From the NCBI GenBank assembly GCA_035295845.1, contig DATGIF010000028.1, forward strand, positions 186,001 through 250,000: 64,000 nt of DNA. Direction: 5' to 3'. The translations under genes and the position numbers were made by a program. This document shows, in pieces, positions 1 through 8,487 of this stretch. Positions within the stretch are counted from its first letter, which is position 1; each line of letters begins with the position of its first letter. Under the pieces are notes generated by a model. The model worked only from the letters and a program-made list of their open reading frames with translations. It ran no database searches and was not told where the DNA came from. Origin of the DNA: Palsa-892 sp035295845. Lineage in GTDB: Bacteria; Pseudomonadota; Alphaproteobacteria; Rhizobiales; Xanthobacteraceae.

Positions 1-1586
1 CCGAGGAGCGCTTTGCAGCCCGCCGGATTGAGCCAGGCGAGGAGGGCGACGAACTCCCGGTCGTGGCCGGCAACGATCGCGTCCTGCAGCGCGGGCGAAG
101 CGGCGGCGAGTGCGGCGACGCGGAGCGTGCCGACGGTGACCCAGGTGCCGGTGGTGAGCTTGAAATCCTCGGCAAGCCGGCCGTCGAAGACGAAGCCCTT
201 CGAGGGATCGGCGGAATCGTCGAAGCGCACGGCGTCGCCCGGCTTGTAGAAGCCTTCCTCGTCGAAGGCGGCGGCGGTGAGATCCGGCCGCTTCCAATAG
301 CCCGGCGTGATGTTGGGACCGCGCACGCGGATCTCCAACTTGTTGCCGGAGGGCACCAACTTCATTTCGACGCCGGGCGCCGGCGTGCCGATGACGCCGG
401 CGCGCTCGGCGAGCGACTGCGCGGCGAGCGCCATCGGCGCGGTTTCGGTCGTGCCCCAGGACGACGCCATGGGCACGCGCTCGCCGATGGTGCGCACCGA
501 AAGCGTCTCCAGGCGCTCCCATAGGTCCTGCGGCAGCGAAGCGCCGGCATAGAAGATGAGGCGAAGCTCCGAGAAGAAATTACGCGCGAGTGCCTCGTCT
601 TTTTCGAGGAAAGGCAGGAGCGCGGCATAACCCGCCGGCACGTTGAGATAAATCGTCGGCTTCACGTCGGCGAGATTTTTCGCGGTCTCGCCGATCAGCG
701 CCGGCAACGGACGGCCGGCGTCGATATAGAGCGTGCCGGCGTGACGCATCACAAGATTGAGGTCGTGATTGCCGCCAAAGGTGTGGTTCCACGGCAGCCA
801 GTCGAGGAGCACGAGCGGCGCGTCGCCGACGAAGGGCCAGACCTGCAACACCTGCTGCTGGTTCGCAGTCATCATGCCGTGGGTATTGATGACGCCTTTC
901 GGAAGACCGGTTGAGCCGGACGTGAAAAGAAATTTTGCGATCGTGCCGGGCTCGATGGCCGCGACCGCCCGGTCGACGGCGGCCGTCGGCCGCGTGCGCA
1001 CGAGTTCTTCGAACGGCGTCACCTTTTCCAGCTTGGCGCCGTTTCGATTGGCGACAATTTCGACGCCGGCAAGATCAAGCGCGGCGAGCGCTTTTTGGAA
1101 AGGCGCCGTATCCGCGACATAAATGAGACCGGGCGAGAGCAGCTCGACAATGTGCTTGAGCTTTTCGTGGTCCTGGCTTTGCAGCGAATAGGCGACGGAA
1201 ACCGGCGCGACAGGAACCGCCGCGGTGAAACCGGCGAGCATCATCAGCGCGTGGTCGATCGAATTGCCGGAAAGGATCATCACCGGCCGCTCGGCCGAAA
1301 GCCCGCGCTCGATCAGCGATTGTGCGATCGCGTCGACCTTTTGCCGTGCTTCGCGATAGGTGATCTTTTGCCAACCTTCGCCGGCACGCTCGGCGATAAA
1401 GACGCCGTTCGGATTTTTCTCCGTCGCCGCGCGAAAGAGGCGGGCGGCATTGGGATCATAAGCGCCAAGTTCGATGCGGGACCGAATCCGCGTGGTGCCG
1501 TCAGTGCTTGTTTCGCAATGCACTGCCGGCGAGCCGAAACGGATCGGCCGGTGTGGCGCCTTCGCGGATTTTGGCTGTGCGGTCAC
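1..1586 (-). CDS. fcs: Feruloyl-CoA synthase (AMP-forming), 3' end off the window
   Basis: Activates ferulate and related hydroxycinnamates to CoA thioesters with ATP, the entry step of ferulate catabolism (family knowledge). The reverse-strand frame reads through the left edge without a stop, so about 528 codons are visible and the C-terminus is missing. It shows the adenylate-forming P-loop (TSGSTGLPKG, about residue 217), the A5 motif SSWGTTETAP near residue 375, and the A8-type stretch FDGRLAEDFKLTTGTWV, whose 'GRLAEDFKL..GTWV' form is typical of feruloyl-CoA synthases rather than general acyl-CoA ligases. I chose the GTG at 1586; an in-frame TTG at 1637 is the alternative and neither has a clear ribosome binding site. 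Other members of the ferulate pathway are not in the window, so the exact substrate is inferred from the family. Confidence 0.85.
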   Translation of the reverse strand, partial: MTAQPKSAKAPHRPIRFGSPAVHCETSTDGTTRIRSRIELGAYDPNAARLFRAATEKNPNGVFIAERAGEGWQKITYREARQKVDAIAQSLIERGLSAERPVMILSGNSIDHALMMLAGFTAAVPVAPVSVAYSLQSQDHEKLKHIVELLSPGLIYVADTAPFQKALAALDLAGVEIVANRNGAKLEKVTPFEELVRTRPTAAVDRAVAAIEPGTIAKFLFTSGSTGLPKGVINTHGMMTANQQQVLQVWPFVGDAPLVLLDWLPWNHTFGGNHDLNLVMRHAGTLYIDAGRPLPALIGETAKNLADVKPTIYLNVPAGYAALLPFLEKDEALARNFFSELRLIFYAGASLPQDLWERLETLSVRTIGERVPMASSWGTTETAPMALAAQSLAERAGVIGTPAPGVEMKLVPSGNKLEIRVRGPNITPGYWKRPDLTAAAFDEEGFYKPGDAVRFDDSADPSKGFVFDGRLAEDFKLTTGTWVTVGTLRVAALAAASPALQDAIVAGHDREFVALLAWLNPAGCKALL

Positions 1587-1694
1587 GAATGCGATTGGTA
1601 TGATGACCCACGATATGGCAAATCCTTTTGCTGTCAATGAAACAGCAGATCTCGCGGAAATATAATTCGCGCGTACGACGAGAGGCGAAGTGAG

Positions 1695-2456
1695 ATGACG
1701 AAAGATTCCGCGAGTGAAATCGTCACCGCCGCCGTCCTCGTGATCGGCGACGAAATCCTTTCAGGCCGCACCAAGGACAAGAACGTCGGCCACATCGCCG
1801 ATATGCTGACGGCCGCCGGCATCGATCTTCGCGAAGTGCGGATCGTGCCCGACGTCGAGGCCGAGATCGTGGCGGCGGTGAATGCGCTCCGCCAACGCTA
1901 CGACCATCTCTTCACCACCGGCGGCATCGGCCCCACGCATGACGATATCACCGCTGAATCCGTCGCCAAGGCTTTCGGCGTTCCGATCGATGTCGATCCG
2001 CGCGCGCGGGCGCTTCTGTTGACGCGGATCGCCGAGAAGGATCTCAACGAAGCGCGGCTCCGCATGGCGCGTATTCCCAAGGGCGCCGATCTCATTCTGA
2101 ACAAGGTCTCGGCCGCGCCCGGCTTTCGTATCGAGAACGTCTATGTGATGGCGGGAATCCCCACGGTGATGCAGGCGATGCTCGATGAAGTGCTGCCGAC
2201 GCTGCGCACCGGCGCCAAGCTCTTGTCCGTCACACTCGACACGGGCCTGCGCGAAGGCGATCTCGGCACGCCCTACGGCGAAATCCAAAAGCGGCATCCC
2301 GATGTACTGATGGGAAGCTATCCGTTCTTTAACGAGAAGGGATTTTTCACGCGCCTCGTGCTGCGCGCGCGCGACGAAAAAAAGCTTTCCGCAGCGCAGC
2401 GCGAGGTAGAGGCGATGGTGGAACGGCTGCGCGCCGAGAAAAAAGTCGGTGCCTGA
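1695..2456 (+). CDS. CinA/MoaB-like molybdopterin-binding domain protein
   Basis: A 253-residue protein of the COG1058 type: the MoCF_biosynth (MoaB/MogA) fold that forms the N-terminal half of CinA, without the C-terminal nicotinamide-nucleotide amidase domain. The signature TTGGIGPTHDD lies at residues 74-84 and IGDEILSGRT at 17-26. Proteins of this short type are often annotated as competence/damage-inducible protein A; the substrate of the stand-alone form is not established. The ATG at 1695 follows a GAGGCGAAG-like ribosome binding site. It is divergent from the feruloyl-CoA synthase gene, with about 108 bp between them. Confidence 0.85.
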   Translation: MTKDSASEIVTAAVLVIGDEILSGRTKDKNVGHIADMLTAAGIDLREVRIVPDVEAEIVAAVNALRQRYDHLFTTGGIGPTHDDITAESVAKAFGVPIDVDPRARALLLTRIAEKDLNEARLRMARIPKGADLILNKVSAAPGFRIENVYVMAGIPTVMQAMLDEVLPTLRTGAKLLSVTLDTGLREGDLGTPYGEIQKRHPDVLMGSYPFFNEKGFFTRLVLRARDEKKLSAAQREVEAMVERLRAEKKVGA

Positions 2457-2553
2457 ATTTTTTGCAGCAAATGTTCCGCAAAATTTTCGGTTGCAATCGA
2501 ATAAAAGCCTTGTGTTGCGCGTAACCGAGCGTGGCGAAGATGTGGCAAGCGCA

Positions 2554-2578
2554 GGAACAATTACGCCGCACGCGCGTT
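2554..2578 (+). promoter_or_regulatory. EcfG-type general stress promoter
   Basis: GGAAC at 2554-2558 and CGTT at 2575-2578 with a 16-bp spacer, an exact match to the alphaproteobacterial general stress response sigma factor consensus. It lies 60 bp before the ATG of the small Gln-rich gene and is correctly oriented to drive it. Confidence 0.6.
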
Positions 2579-2637
2579 GTAAGTGGGAGCGCGGGAGGAA
2601 TCCCGTCTCAACCCCCAAAATTTCCAGGAGAAATAAG

Positions 2638-2796
2638 ATGGGTAAGCACGACCAGAAGTCGGCCCAGTCGGGTCAGCAACAGCAAGGTCAGAACCCGAAG
2701 CCGGGTCAGGGCGGCCAGCAGCAGCAGGGCAACCCGAAACCGGGCCAGGGCGGCCAGCACCAGCAGGGCGGCGGATTCCAGAATCCGCAACGCTAA
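2638..2796 (+). CDS. Small Gln/Gly/Pro-rich hydrophilic protein
   Basis: A 52-residue, low-complexity protein with near-repeats of the unit NPKPGQGGQQQQG (three approximate copies) and no hydrophobic segment. The ATG at 2638 is preceded by CCAGGAGAAATAAG, an ideal Shine-Dalgarno spacing; the longer open frame from 2449 has no such signal. An EcfG-type promoter lies upstream (2554-2578) and a strong terminator directly downstream, so it is a self-contained transcription unit. Function unknown; the composition resembles disordered, hydrophilin-like stress proteins, which is an inference only. Confidence 0.7.
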   Translation: MGKHDQKSAQSGQQQQGQNPKPGQGGQQQQGNPKPGQGGQHQQGGGFQNPQR

Positions 2797-2818
2797 GCCG
2801 GACTTTTCAGACGAGATT

Positions 2819-2850
2819 CCCCGCCGCTATCTGCGGCGGGGTTTCTTTTT
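2819..2850 (+). terminator. Rho-independent terminator after the Gln-rich gene
   Basis: Perfect 9-bp stem CCCCGCCGC (2819-2827) with GCGGCGGGG (2833-2841), a 5-nt loop and then TTTCTTTTT. The right arm and T tract also encode the last residues and stop of the convergent MetE-like gene. Confidence 0.85.
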
Positions 2851-3918
2851 GGCTCGCTGCGGTTTTTTCGGCGCGCGCTTCACGGGCGCCTTCGCCGATT
2901 TCGCGAATTTCTGTCGCGCAAGCGCCGCACCTTTCCCAAGTGCTGCGAGCTTCGCCACCGCAATCTCGCGGCGCATCGGTGCCATGCCGCAATTGGTGCA
3001 GGGGAAAATTTTCTCGCGCGCGACATATTTCATCGCTTCGGTGACGGTGGCGACGACCTCTTCCGGCGTCTCCACGTGATCGTTGGCGACATCGATCACG
3101 CCGACGAGTACGTCCTTGCCGGCCAGCAACTTCAAGAGGCTCATCGGCACCTTCGCGTTCTTGCATTCGACCGAAACCTGCTTGATCTTGCTTTTGGCGA
3201 GCGCCGGAAAGATTTCCTCGTATTGCCGCCACTCGCGGCCGAGCGTCGCTTTCCAGTCGAGATTCGCCTGGATGCCGTAGCCGTAGCAGATGTGGACGGC
3301 GGTGGTGCAGGCAAGGCCGGCGGCGGCGCGATGCAGCGCGTCGATGCCCCACTCCTTCACCTCACGCATGTAGACGTTGAAGGCGGGCTCGTCGAACTGG
3401 ATGGTATCGACGCCGTCTTTCTCCAGCGCCCGCGCCTCGCTGTTGAGGAGTTCGGCGAAGGCCATCGCGAGCTTCACCTTGTCGCCGTAATGGCGGTCGG
3501 CGATGGTGTCGACGATGGTCATCGGGCCGGGCAGGGTGAACTTCAGCTTTCGCTTGGTGTGCGCCCGGGCGATCCTCGCCTCGGTCCCATGCACCCGGCC
3601 TTTCAGGCGCAATGGCCCCACCACCTGCGGCACCATCGCCTTATAGCGGTCGGCGCGAATGCCCATTTCGACCTTATGGGCGAAGTCGATGCCTTCCACA
3701 TATTCGAGAAAGCCGTGGACGAAATGCTGGCGTGACTGCTCGCCGTCGGTGACGATATCGATGCCGGCGTCTTCTTCTTCCTTCAGCCACAGGATCGTGG
3801 CGTCGCGCTTGGCGGCGGCGAGCGCCGCACCCTCCTCTTTCCACGGCGCCCAAAGCTTGTTCGGCTCGGCGAGCCAGGCGGGCTTGGGCAGGCTTCCGGC
3901 GATGGTCGTTTCGAACAT
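2827..3918 (-). CDS. MetE-like (core) cobalamin-independent methionine synthase domain protein
   Basis: A 363-residue protein equal to the C-terminal catalytic barrel of MetE, without the N-terminal folate-binding half of the full-length (about 750-residue) enzyme. The zinc ligands are visible: H209 and C211 (VHICYG), E251 (VECKN) and C307/C310 (CTNCGM). The N-terminus (TTIAGSLPKP) is also typical of the family. Such short proteins are annotated as 5-methyltetrahydropteroyltriglutamate-homocysteine methyltransferase or as 'core MetE'; the methyl donor of this group may not be folate. The ATG at 3918 has GGGGGA upstream. The last ~25 residues are a Lys/Arg-rich tail (APKKPQRAKKKPRRR) whose final codons lie inside the terminator of the convergent gene. 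Confidence 0.8.
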   Translation of the reverse strand: MFETTIAGSLPKPAWLAEPNKLWAPWKEEGAALAAAKRDATILWLKEEEDAGIDIVTDGEQSRQHFVHGFLEYVEGIDFAHKVEMGIRADRYKAMVPQVVGPLRLKGRVHGTEARIARAHTKRKLKFTLPGPMTIVDTIADRHYGDKVKLAMAFAELLNSEARALEKDGVDTIQFDEPAFNVYMREVKEWGIDALHRAAAGLACTTAVHICYGYGIQANLDWKATLGREWRQYEEIFPALAKSKIKQVSVECKNAKVPMSLLKLLAGKDVLVGVIDVANDHVETPEEVVATVTEAMKYVAREKIFPCTNCGMAPMRREIAVAKLAALGKGAALARQKFAKSAKAPVKRAPKKPQRAKKKPRRR

Positions 3919-4266
3919 GATTGGCGTTTTCCCCCACGGGTGTCCCGATTCCGAAGTTCGTAATCGCTTGCGGCACACTCTCACACGAAGTTCGGGTTCC
4001 GGCGCTAGAGCGAGCGGCGGATCATAAAGGCTTGTCTTCGTTTCGGGCAGCCCCTCTGACCCATGCCCCGGCGGCGCATCCCACGCGCCGGGGATGACGA
4101 TTGTGGCAATCGTAAATTCGGCGTCGGCGCAACAAAATCAAACCGGAAATCCGCCGCAGCCCGCTCCAACGTACGCCGCGAAACACCGCTATGAGCTCCC
4201 CCGTTTCGTGAAGCCGCCGCCGGCGGCTTTTCCGAACGACACCGTTCTTTGGAGGGGAGCACGCAA
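3919..4266. other. Divergent intergenic region with one inverted repeat
   Basis: No convincing gene in these 348 bp between the MetE-like gene and the ARPP gene. It holds a perfect 8-bp inverted repeat, CCCCGGCG (4066-4073) and CGCCGGGG (4086-4093), which has no T run and may be a dispersed intergenic palindrome. Promoters for both flanking genes must lie here. Confidence 0.5.
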
Positions 4267-5316
4267 ATGCGCAGTCGTTCTTTTTTGTCTTGTGCGGCGT
4301 TTTCCATCGGTTTCATTACGCTCGGCGCGCCTGACGGGCAGGCGGCGCAGGGCTATCGCATCTCGGGCCCGATCACCCATGAGAATCTCTCGCTCTATTT
4401 CGTGCATGGCGAGGCGGACAAGGGGCCGGTCCCGCTCACGCTCGAGGAGGCGCTCGCCCAGAGCAAAATCCGGGTAGACGAGACCGGCAGCGTAAACGAA
4501 CTTTCGCTTGAGAACCTCGGCGACGAGGAAGTGTTCATTCAGGCCGGCGATATCGTCAAAGGCGGCCGCCAGGACCGCGTCATCGGGGTGAGCTTTCTGG
4601 TGCCGAAAAAATCAGGCCGGATTCCGATCTCGTCCTTCTGCGTCGAGCACGGCCGCTGGACCCAGCGCGGCGCCGAGGACGCGACGCGTTTTGCGAGTTC
4701 CGGCCTCAGCGCATCCTCGCGCGAGTCGAAAATGGCGATTTTCGCTCCGGCGCCGGAAGCCGTTAACGCCAATCCGGCCGCACGCGCGGCCGAGGTATCG
4801 ATGCGGCAGCGAGCGATATGGGCGGACGTCGAGCAGACTCAACGCAAGCTCGAGGAAAATGTCGGCTCGCCGATCGCCTCGGGCGCTTCGCGCACAAGCC
4901 TGCAATTATCGCTCGAAAACGAGAAACTTGCCGAAACGAAAGAGCCGTATCTCAAGGCCCTCGCTGATGCGGCGGGAGGGGACAACGATATCGTCGGCTA
5001 CGTCTTCGCCGTCAACGGCAAGATCAATTCCGGCGACATCTATCCCTCCAACGGCCTGTTCCAGAAGATGTGGTCAAAGCTCCTCAATGCGAGCGTGACG
5101 GAGGCGATCGGTGAGAAGAACGGCGCCGCCGGCATGCCGCCTTCGACGCAAGAGGTGCTTGCCTTCCTTGACGACGCCGAAAAAGGCAAGGCGAGCGTCC
5201 GCGAGGTCAATAACGTCAAGGTCGAGACGCGCGAGAGCGCGAAGTCGCTTTATTCCGAATCCGAGCGCTCGATCGGCGGCTTCGCGCACAAGAGCTACAT
5301 CTACCGGGGCGAGTGA
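4267..5316 (+). CDS. Secreted ARPP-1/DUF6569-type domain protein
   Basis: A 349-residue protein with an N-terminal signal peptide (MRSRSFLSCAAFSIGFITLGAPDGQA) followed by a domain of the ARPP-1 (DUF6569) kind: ITHENLSLYFVHG, then ENLGDEEVFIQAGDIVKGGRQDRVIGVSFLVPKKSG and a late DIYPSNGLFQKMWSKLL stretch. Biochemical role unknown; homologues are secreted or periplasmic. The ATG at 4267 follows TTGGAGGGGAGC, which decides it over the TTG at 4249. Monocistronic as far as the sequence shows; the tRNA-Leu gene follows 150 bp downstream. Confidence 0.7.
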   Translation: MRSRSFLSCAAFSIGFITLGAPDGQAAQGYRISGPITHENLSLYFVHGEADKGPVPLTLEEALAQSKIRVDETGSVNELSLENLGDEEVFIQAGDIVKGGRQDRVIGVSFLVPKKSGRIPISSFCVEHGRWTQRGAEDATRFASSGLSASSRESKMAIFAPAPEAVNANPAARAAEVSMRQRAIWADVEQTQRKLEENVGSPIASGASRTSLQLSLENEKLAETKEPYLKALADAAGGDNDIVGYVFAVNGKINSGDIYPSNGLFQKMWSKLLNASVTEAIGEKNGAAGMPPSTQEVLAFLDDAEKGKASVREVNNVKVETRESAKSLYSESERSIGGFAHKSYIYRGE

Positions 5317-5465
5317 GGAGCGGCTTTCTCCGTTTCCGAGCTCGCTTTTGCGGGGCTTCGCCCTCCCGCTTTTCCGACTCCCGTGACCGTCGGAGATGGC
5401 AGGGAGGGCGAAGACTTTTCGTGCGCTTGCGAAATTGCCGCCAGCCCTTATCGTCCGCCGCGCGT

Positions 5466-5553
5466 GCCGCCGTGGCGGAACGGTAGACGCATGGGACTTA
5501 AAATCCCTCGGAGAGCAATCTCCGTGCAGGTTCGACTCCTGCCGGCGGCACCA
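5466..5553 (+). tRNA. tRNA-Leu(UAA)
   Basis: Cloverleaf with acceptor arms GCCGCCG (5466-5472) and CGGCGGC (5543-5549), D-arm GCG...CGC, anticodon loop CTTAAAA (anticodon TAA), a long class II variable arm (GGAGA-gcaa-TCTCC), T-loop TTCGACT and an encoded CCA end. The top pair of the anticodon stem is T-T. The 58 bp from the anticodon loop to the CCA end (5496-5553) are repeated three times downstream, which identifies this gene as an integration target. Confidence 0.95.
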
Positions 5554-5560
5554 TTAGGAA

Positions 5561-5584
5561 AACCCCGGCACAAAGGCCGGGGTT
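5561..5584 (+). terminator. tRNA-Leu terminator
   Basis: AACCCCGG (5561-5568) pairs with CCGGGGTT (5577-5584), an 8-bp stem with an 8-nt loop directly after the tRNA. The same hairpin with its flanks recurs after tRNA copy C (8634-8657). Confidence 0.7.
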
Positions 5585-5699
5585 CGCTTCGTCGATCGTC
5601 GTCGTGATGTCAGCCGTTGTCTCGGTCTCGATCGCGGTAATGTTCCTTAATAACAACCACCTCGCGATTATGATCGCCTGTCTTGGGTCCGAATCTTCC

Positions 5700-6872
5700 C
5701 TAAGGTCGCCGGATTGGCGTCCCAAACGCCGTGGGGAAGGTCGTTGTGAATAGGATTGTCGTATTGACCTGATGTCCCGTGTTCAGCGTGTAAAACGCCG
5801 AAGGAAATGGCACGGATTGGGTAGTGAAATGGATCGGTCGCTGAAAGTCGAAGATGACACTGGCGCCAATTTCAACGGGAATGCCGTTCCACTGCCGCAA
5901 TAAATGCGTGCCAAATCCAACTGCGGGATTCAGTTGCATCTGGGTCTTCGAGCCTGAGGTGATTTCGGGAGTCGCGATTTCGGAAAGCGCAAAGCTTGCC
6001 TTGCGGTGATCCCACATGCCGCCGCCGAAGATCTCGAAGGACGCAACTGCAAAGGTGTACTGACCAGCCGCGGAGGTATGGATTGGAATTTGAAAGCCGC
6101 CGAGCATCGGGATGGAGAAATCCTGCGAGACCTTTGTGGTGCCTTCGGCGACATTATCGCCAAGACCGCCGAAAGAACTGGTGCGCGATACGCCGAAGTC
6201 ACCAATGATCCCGGTGCGAACGAACGGTACCGCACCGCCACCGAAATTCAGCGGCCGGCCATAGACGGTCCCTAGAAGGCCCAGGGAGCCGCCCGTTCTC
6301 GAATAGGACTGGCTCCTTTGGTCGCGATCCAGTGTGATGTCGTCGAAGCTGCTGATCGACCCGCTTCCGCTGAAATTGGCAAAGCCCGCTGCGGCTTCGA
6401 TCTTCACGCAGGTGTCGGTGCCGGGAATGTAATAAAAGCCCGAGCCGTACAGGCTACAAACCTTCACGTACTTGTCAGAGGTTCCAGATTGAGTGTTCTG
6501 ATAAAACCAATCATCAAGCAGCCAGCCCCAGCGATTGTGCGGCGGGCACTTCCTGCGCAGCAGCGCTCTCGTATCCTTCTCTAGTTTCTCGGCAATAGGG
6601 GAGCGGCCCTGCGTGGATGTCAATCCGAAGTCCAACTGTGCTACGAGATCGCGCGCGCTTTGGGCGAGCGAGTCCGCTAGTTGAGCGTCCACACAGTCAT
6701 TGTTTGCCAACAGATTGCCGATCGTTCGATCGAGGTCCAAAGCATGATCGAGCGTGGTTTGTGCTCTTACCGGACCCGTGAGCAACCCCGTATCAGCAAG
6801 TAAAATGACTATAACAAACGCAATTGTGCGCGCGCCAAACCTAGAGGCCAGTGCAAGAAATTTCCACCCCAT
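5700..6872 (-). CDS. Putative outer-membrane beta-barrel protein with a porin-type signature
   Basis: A 390-residue protein beginning with a hydrophobic signal segment (about residues 7-35, ending VRAQ). A predicted helical stretch with Cys residues follows (LLANNDCVDAQLADSL, RRKCPPHNR). Then comes CSLYGSGFYYIPGTDTCVKI, the stretch that opens mature alphaproteobacterial porins (Porin_2). The C-terminal two thirds are Gly/aromatic-rich with alternating hydrophobic residues, consistent with a beta-barrel. The ATG at 6872 follows GGGAGGGCTA. It is the only gene of islet 1. The combination of a long N-terminal domain with the porin signature in mid-protein is unusual. Function unknown. Confidence 0.6.
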   Translation of the reverse strand: MGWKFLALASRFGARTIAFVIVILLADTGLLTGPVRAQTTLDHALDLDRTIGNLLANNDCVDAQLADSLAQSARDLVAQLDFGLTSTQGRSPIAEKLEKDTRALLRRKCPPHNRWGWLLDDWFYQNTQSGTSDKYVKVCSLYGSGFYYIPGTDTCVKIEAAAGFANFSGSGSISSFDDITLDRDQRSQSYSRTGGSLGLLGTVYGRPLNFGGGAVPFVRTGIIGDFGVSRTSSFGGLGDNVAEGTTKVSQDFSIPMLGGFQIPIHTSAAGQYTFAVASFEIFGGGMWDHRKASFALSEIATPEITSGSKTQMQLNPAVGFGTHLLRQWNGIPVEIGASVIFDFQRPIHFTTQSVPFPSAFYTLNTGHQVNTTILFTTTFPTAFGTPIRRP

Positions 6873-7294
6873 TAGCCCTCCCACCGATTTTCAAAATGCG
6901 GCGTTCCCTGAGGCTCATGGCAATTTCAACTTATGTTAATGCACAAACACGGGCGAAACAATTTTAAGATTGAGCCGAACAAATTTTCGTTGGAGACCGT
7001 GTCTTTCCGGGAACACCAGTATCTGAACACCATCCGCCTTTGATTCCCTAAGGAGGCTACCGAGCGTTCCTGGCCCGTGCTCAATTCACGCCAATGCAAT
7101 AATTTTCTTTGCCACTGTACAAAAATCGGATAGGTCAAAAGTTAGTTAAGCAATGGCATTAGTTTCAGCGGTCACCCTTGTGCCTACCGCTTGGCAATGC
7201 CCAGACCCTGTCCTTGCACAATAGTTTTAGGCGGATATGACCCCTTCTGGCACTTAGCGGACGTGCGGGCTCACGGATCGATGTGTGCTTTCTA
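6873..7294. other. Islet 1 right part without a recognisable gene
   Basis: Low-GC stretch upstream of the outer-membrane gene. Short open frames exist (for example 6926-7138 minus, 7191-7382 plus) but none has a ribosome binding site or protein-like composition. Promoter sequences for the gene at 6872 should lie at its left end. Confidence 0.4.
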
Positions 7295-7522
7295 CGCAAA
7301 AGCAGACATGGCACTAAACGGAAGCGCGGATCACACGCTGGAGATCCGATCGACGAGGCAAAAAGTATCGAAATACCGATGAGACTTACACACTCTCTTA
7401 CACACTTTTTGAGGCGATGCGAAATAGCGAAGCAATATCAATAAATTACTCTACCCCCAAAAATACTTAAAATCCCTCGGAGAGCAATCTCCGTGCAGGT
7501 TCGACTCCTGCCGGCGGCACCA
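7295..7522 (+). repeat. attR-like end B: tRNA-Leu 3' copy plus arm repeats
   Basis: The 58-bp core at 7465-7522 is identical to 5496-5553 of the tRNA (anticodon loop to CCA). About 60 bp upstream are two direct copies of CTTACACACT (7385-7394 and 7397-7406), 12 bp apart, like integrase arm-type sites. Almost the whole stretch from about 7354 to 7522, and more loosely from 7295, is shared with end D (14325-14551). Confidence 0.8.
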
Positions 7523-7535
7523 GCAGCCATAAACA

Positions 7536-7565
7536 AAAAGCCCCGGACGATGCCGGGGCTTTATA
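7536..7565. terminator. Bidirectional terminator in islet 2
   Basis: AAAAGCCCCGG (7536-7546) pairs with CCGGGGCTTT (7553-7562) around a 6-nt loop, with A and T tracts on the two sides. It can end the minus-strand outer-membrane gene at 7604 and any transcript entering from copy B. Confidence 0.75.
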
Positions 7566-7603
7566 TTTAAGGGATCGCAAGCGACCCGATATTTTGCACA
7601 GAC

Positions 7604-8323
7604 TCAATACGAACCAAACTTGTAGCTCAGACCCCCACGGACAACGTTTGTCCGCAGGTCGACGCGCACCAGACCGGCCCCCGCGCCAGTCGCGTAAGTA
7701 CGGGCACCATAATCTGCAAAGAGATACTCCACCCGCGCGCTCCAATTACCGGCAAGTGCGTAGTCCAATCCTCCGCCGATAGTCCACCCCCATCTATCGT
7801 CGCTGAAGATGTCGCCAGCAATGCAAGGAGCGCCGACAGTAGCTTGCGTGCATCCCTTCAACGCGATGACTGCTGCGCCGCCAGTGACGTAAGCCAAAAG
7901 TGGACCAGAAGCGACACCTAGTTGGCCGCGAACAGAGCCGGTCCACTTAAGATCCAGAAACTGCCCGGCAGGAGAGGGACCGGGTATTGGCGCTGAAGTT
8001 TTGCCGCCAAAAATATGCGAAGCATCCAACTCGATTCCGGCAACAATATTGGATGGAAACTGATAGCGATAACCTACGTGGCCTCCGGCTAGAAAATCTT
8101 TTGGCTCGGGTCTGGATGTACCTACGCCCCCAACACCGGGATAGGTCCATGCGGTATCGCTCCAAAGATAGCCAGCGTCAGCGCCGACATAGAATCCAGT
8201 CCAATTGAACACCGGTGCGGCCGCGGTCTTGTAGACCGGGTTTTTCGTCGGCATGTCGGCGGCAAGCACGGGCGCGGAACAGAATGCAGCGACAGCGACA
8301 GCTGCGACCATGATTTTTTTCAT
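7604..8323 (-). CDS. Omp25/Opa-like outer-membrane beta-barrel protein
   Basis: A 239-residue protein of the small 8-stranded beta-barrel family common in Hyphomicrobiales. Signal peptide MKKIMVAAVAVAAFCSAPVLA, then the family opening NWTGFYVGADAGYLW, internal HVGYRYQF and GWTIGGGLDYALAGNWSARVEYLFADYG, and the terminal strand VRGGLSYKFGSY ending in an aromatic residue as outer-membrane barrels do. The ATG at 8323 is preceded by GGGGGACTTCCGA; upstream in-frame starts at 8509 run into the attachment-site region and lack a signal. Likely located in the outer membrane; specific role unknown. Confidence 0.85.
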   Translation of the reverse strand: MKKIMVAAVAVAAFCSAPVLAADMPTKNPVYKTAAAPVFNWTGFYVGADAGYLWSDTAWTYPGVGGVGTSRPEPKDFLAGGHVGYRYQFPSNIVAGIELDASHIFGGKTSAPIPGPSPAGQFLDLKWTGSVRGQLGVASGPLLAYVTGGAAVIALKGCTQATVGAPCIAGDIFSDDRWGWTIGGGLDYALAGNWSARVEYLFADYGARTYATGAGAGLVRVDLRTNVVRGGLSYKFGSY

Positions 8324-8487
8324 TCGGAAGTCCCCCACGAAATCCGAGGCAATTTCCATGTCTAGGTTACGGGGGCGGCGAGCACCCGCCAAGCGATAAA
8401 ATCGGCCACAGCACACTTCTGCATCGTGTGTGTTTTTCGGGAAACACTGAAGAAGGTGGCGATTTACGGTGTCCGAGTGCTGCCGAG

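Larger units (their letters stand above)
5554..7522. mobile_element. tRNA-Leu islet 1 (integrase-less)
   Basis: About 2.0 kb between the intact tRNA-Leu and the first displaced 58-bp tRNA 3' copy (7465-7522). It contains one outer-membrane-type gene on the minus strand and a right end with paired direct repeats that look like integrase arm sites. No recombinase gene is present, so it is a remnant or a cis-mobilizable cassette. Boundaries are inferred from the repeats. Confidence 0.65.

Noticed and set aside
1761..2618. A 285-codon minus-strand open frame
   Set aside because: Antisense to the CinA-like gene, which has the MoCF signature.
2638..2796. Collagen-like or amyloid-forming repeat protein
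   Set aside because: Repeats are only approximate and too short; nothing beyond low complexity can be supported.
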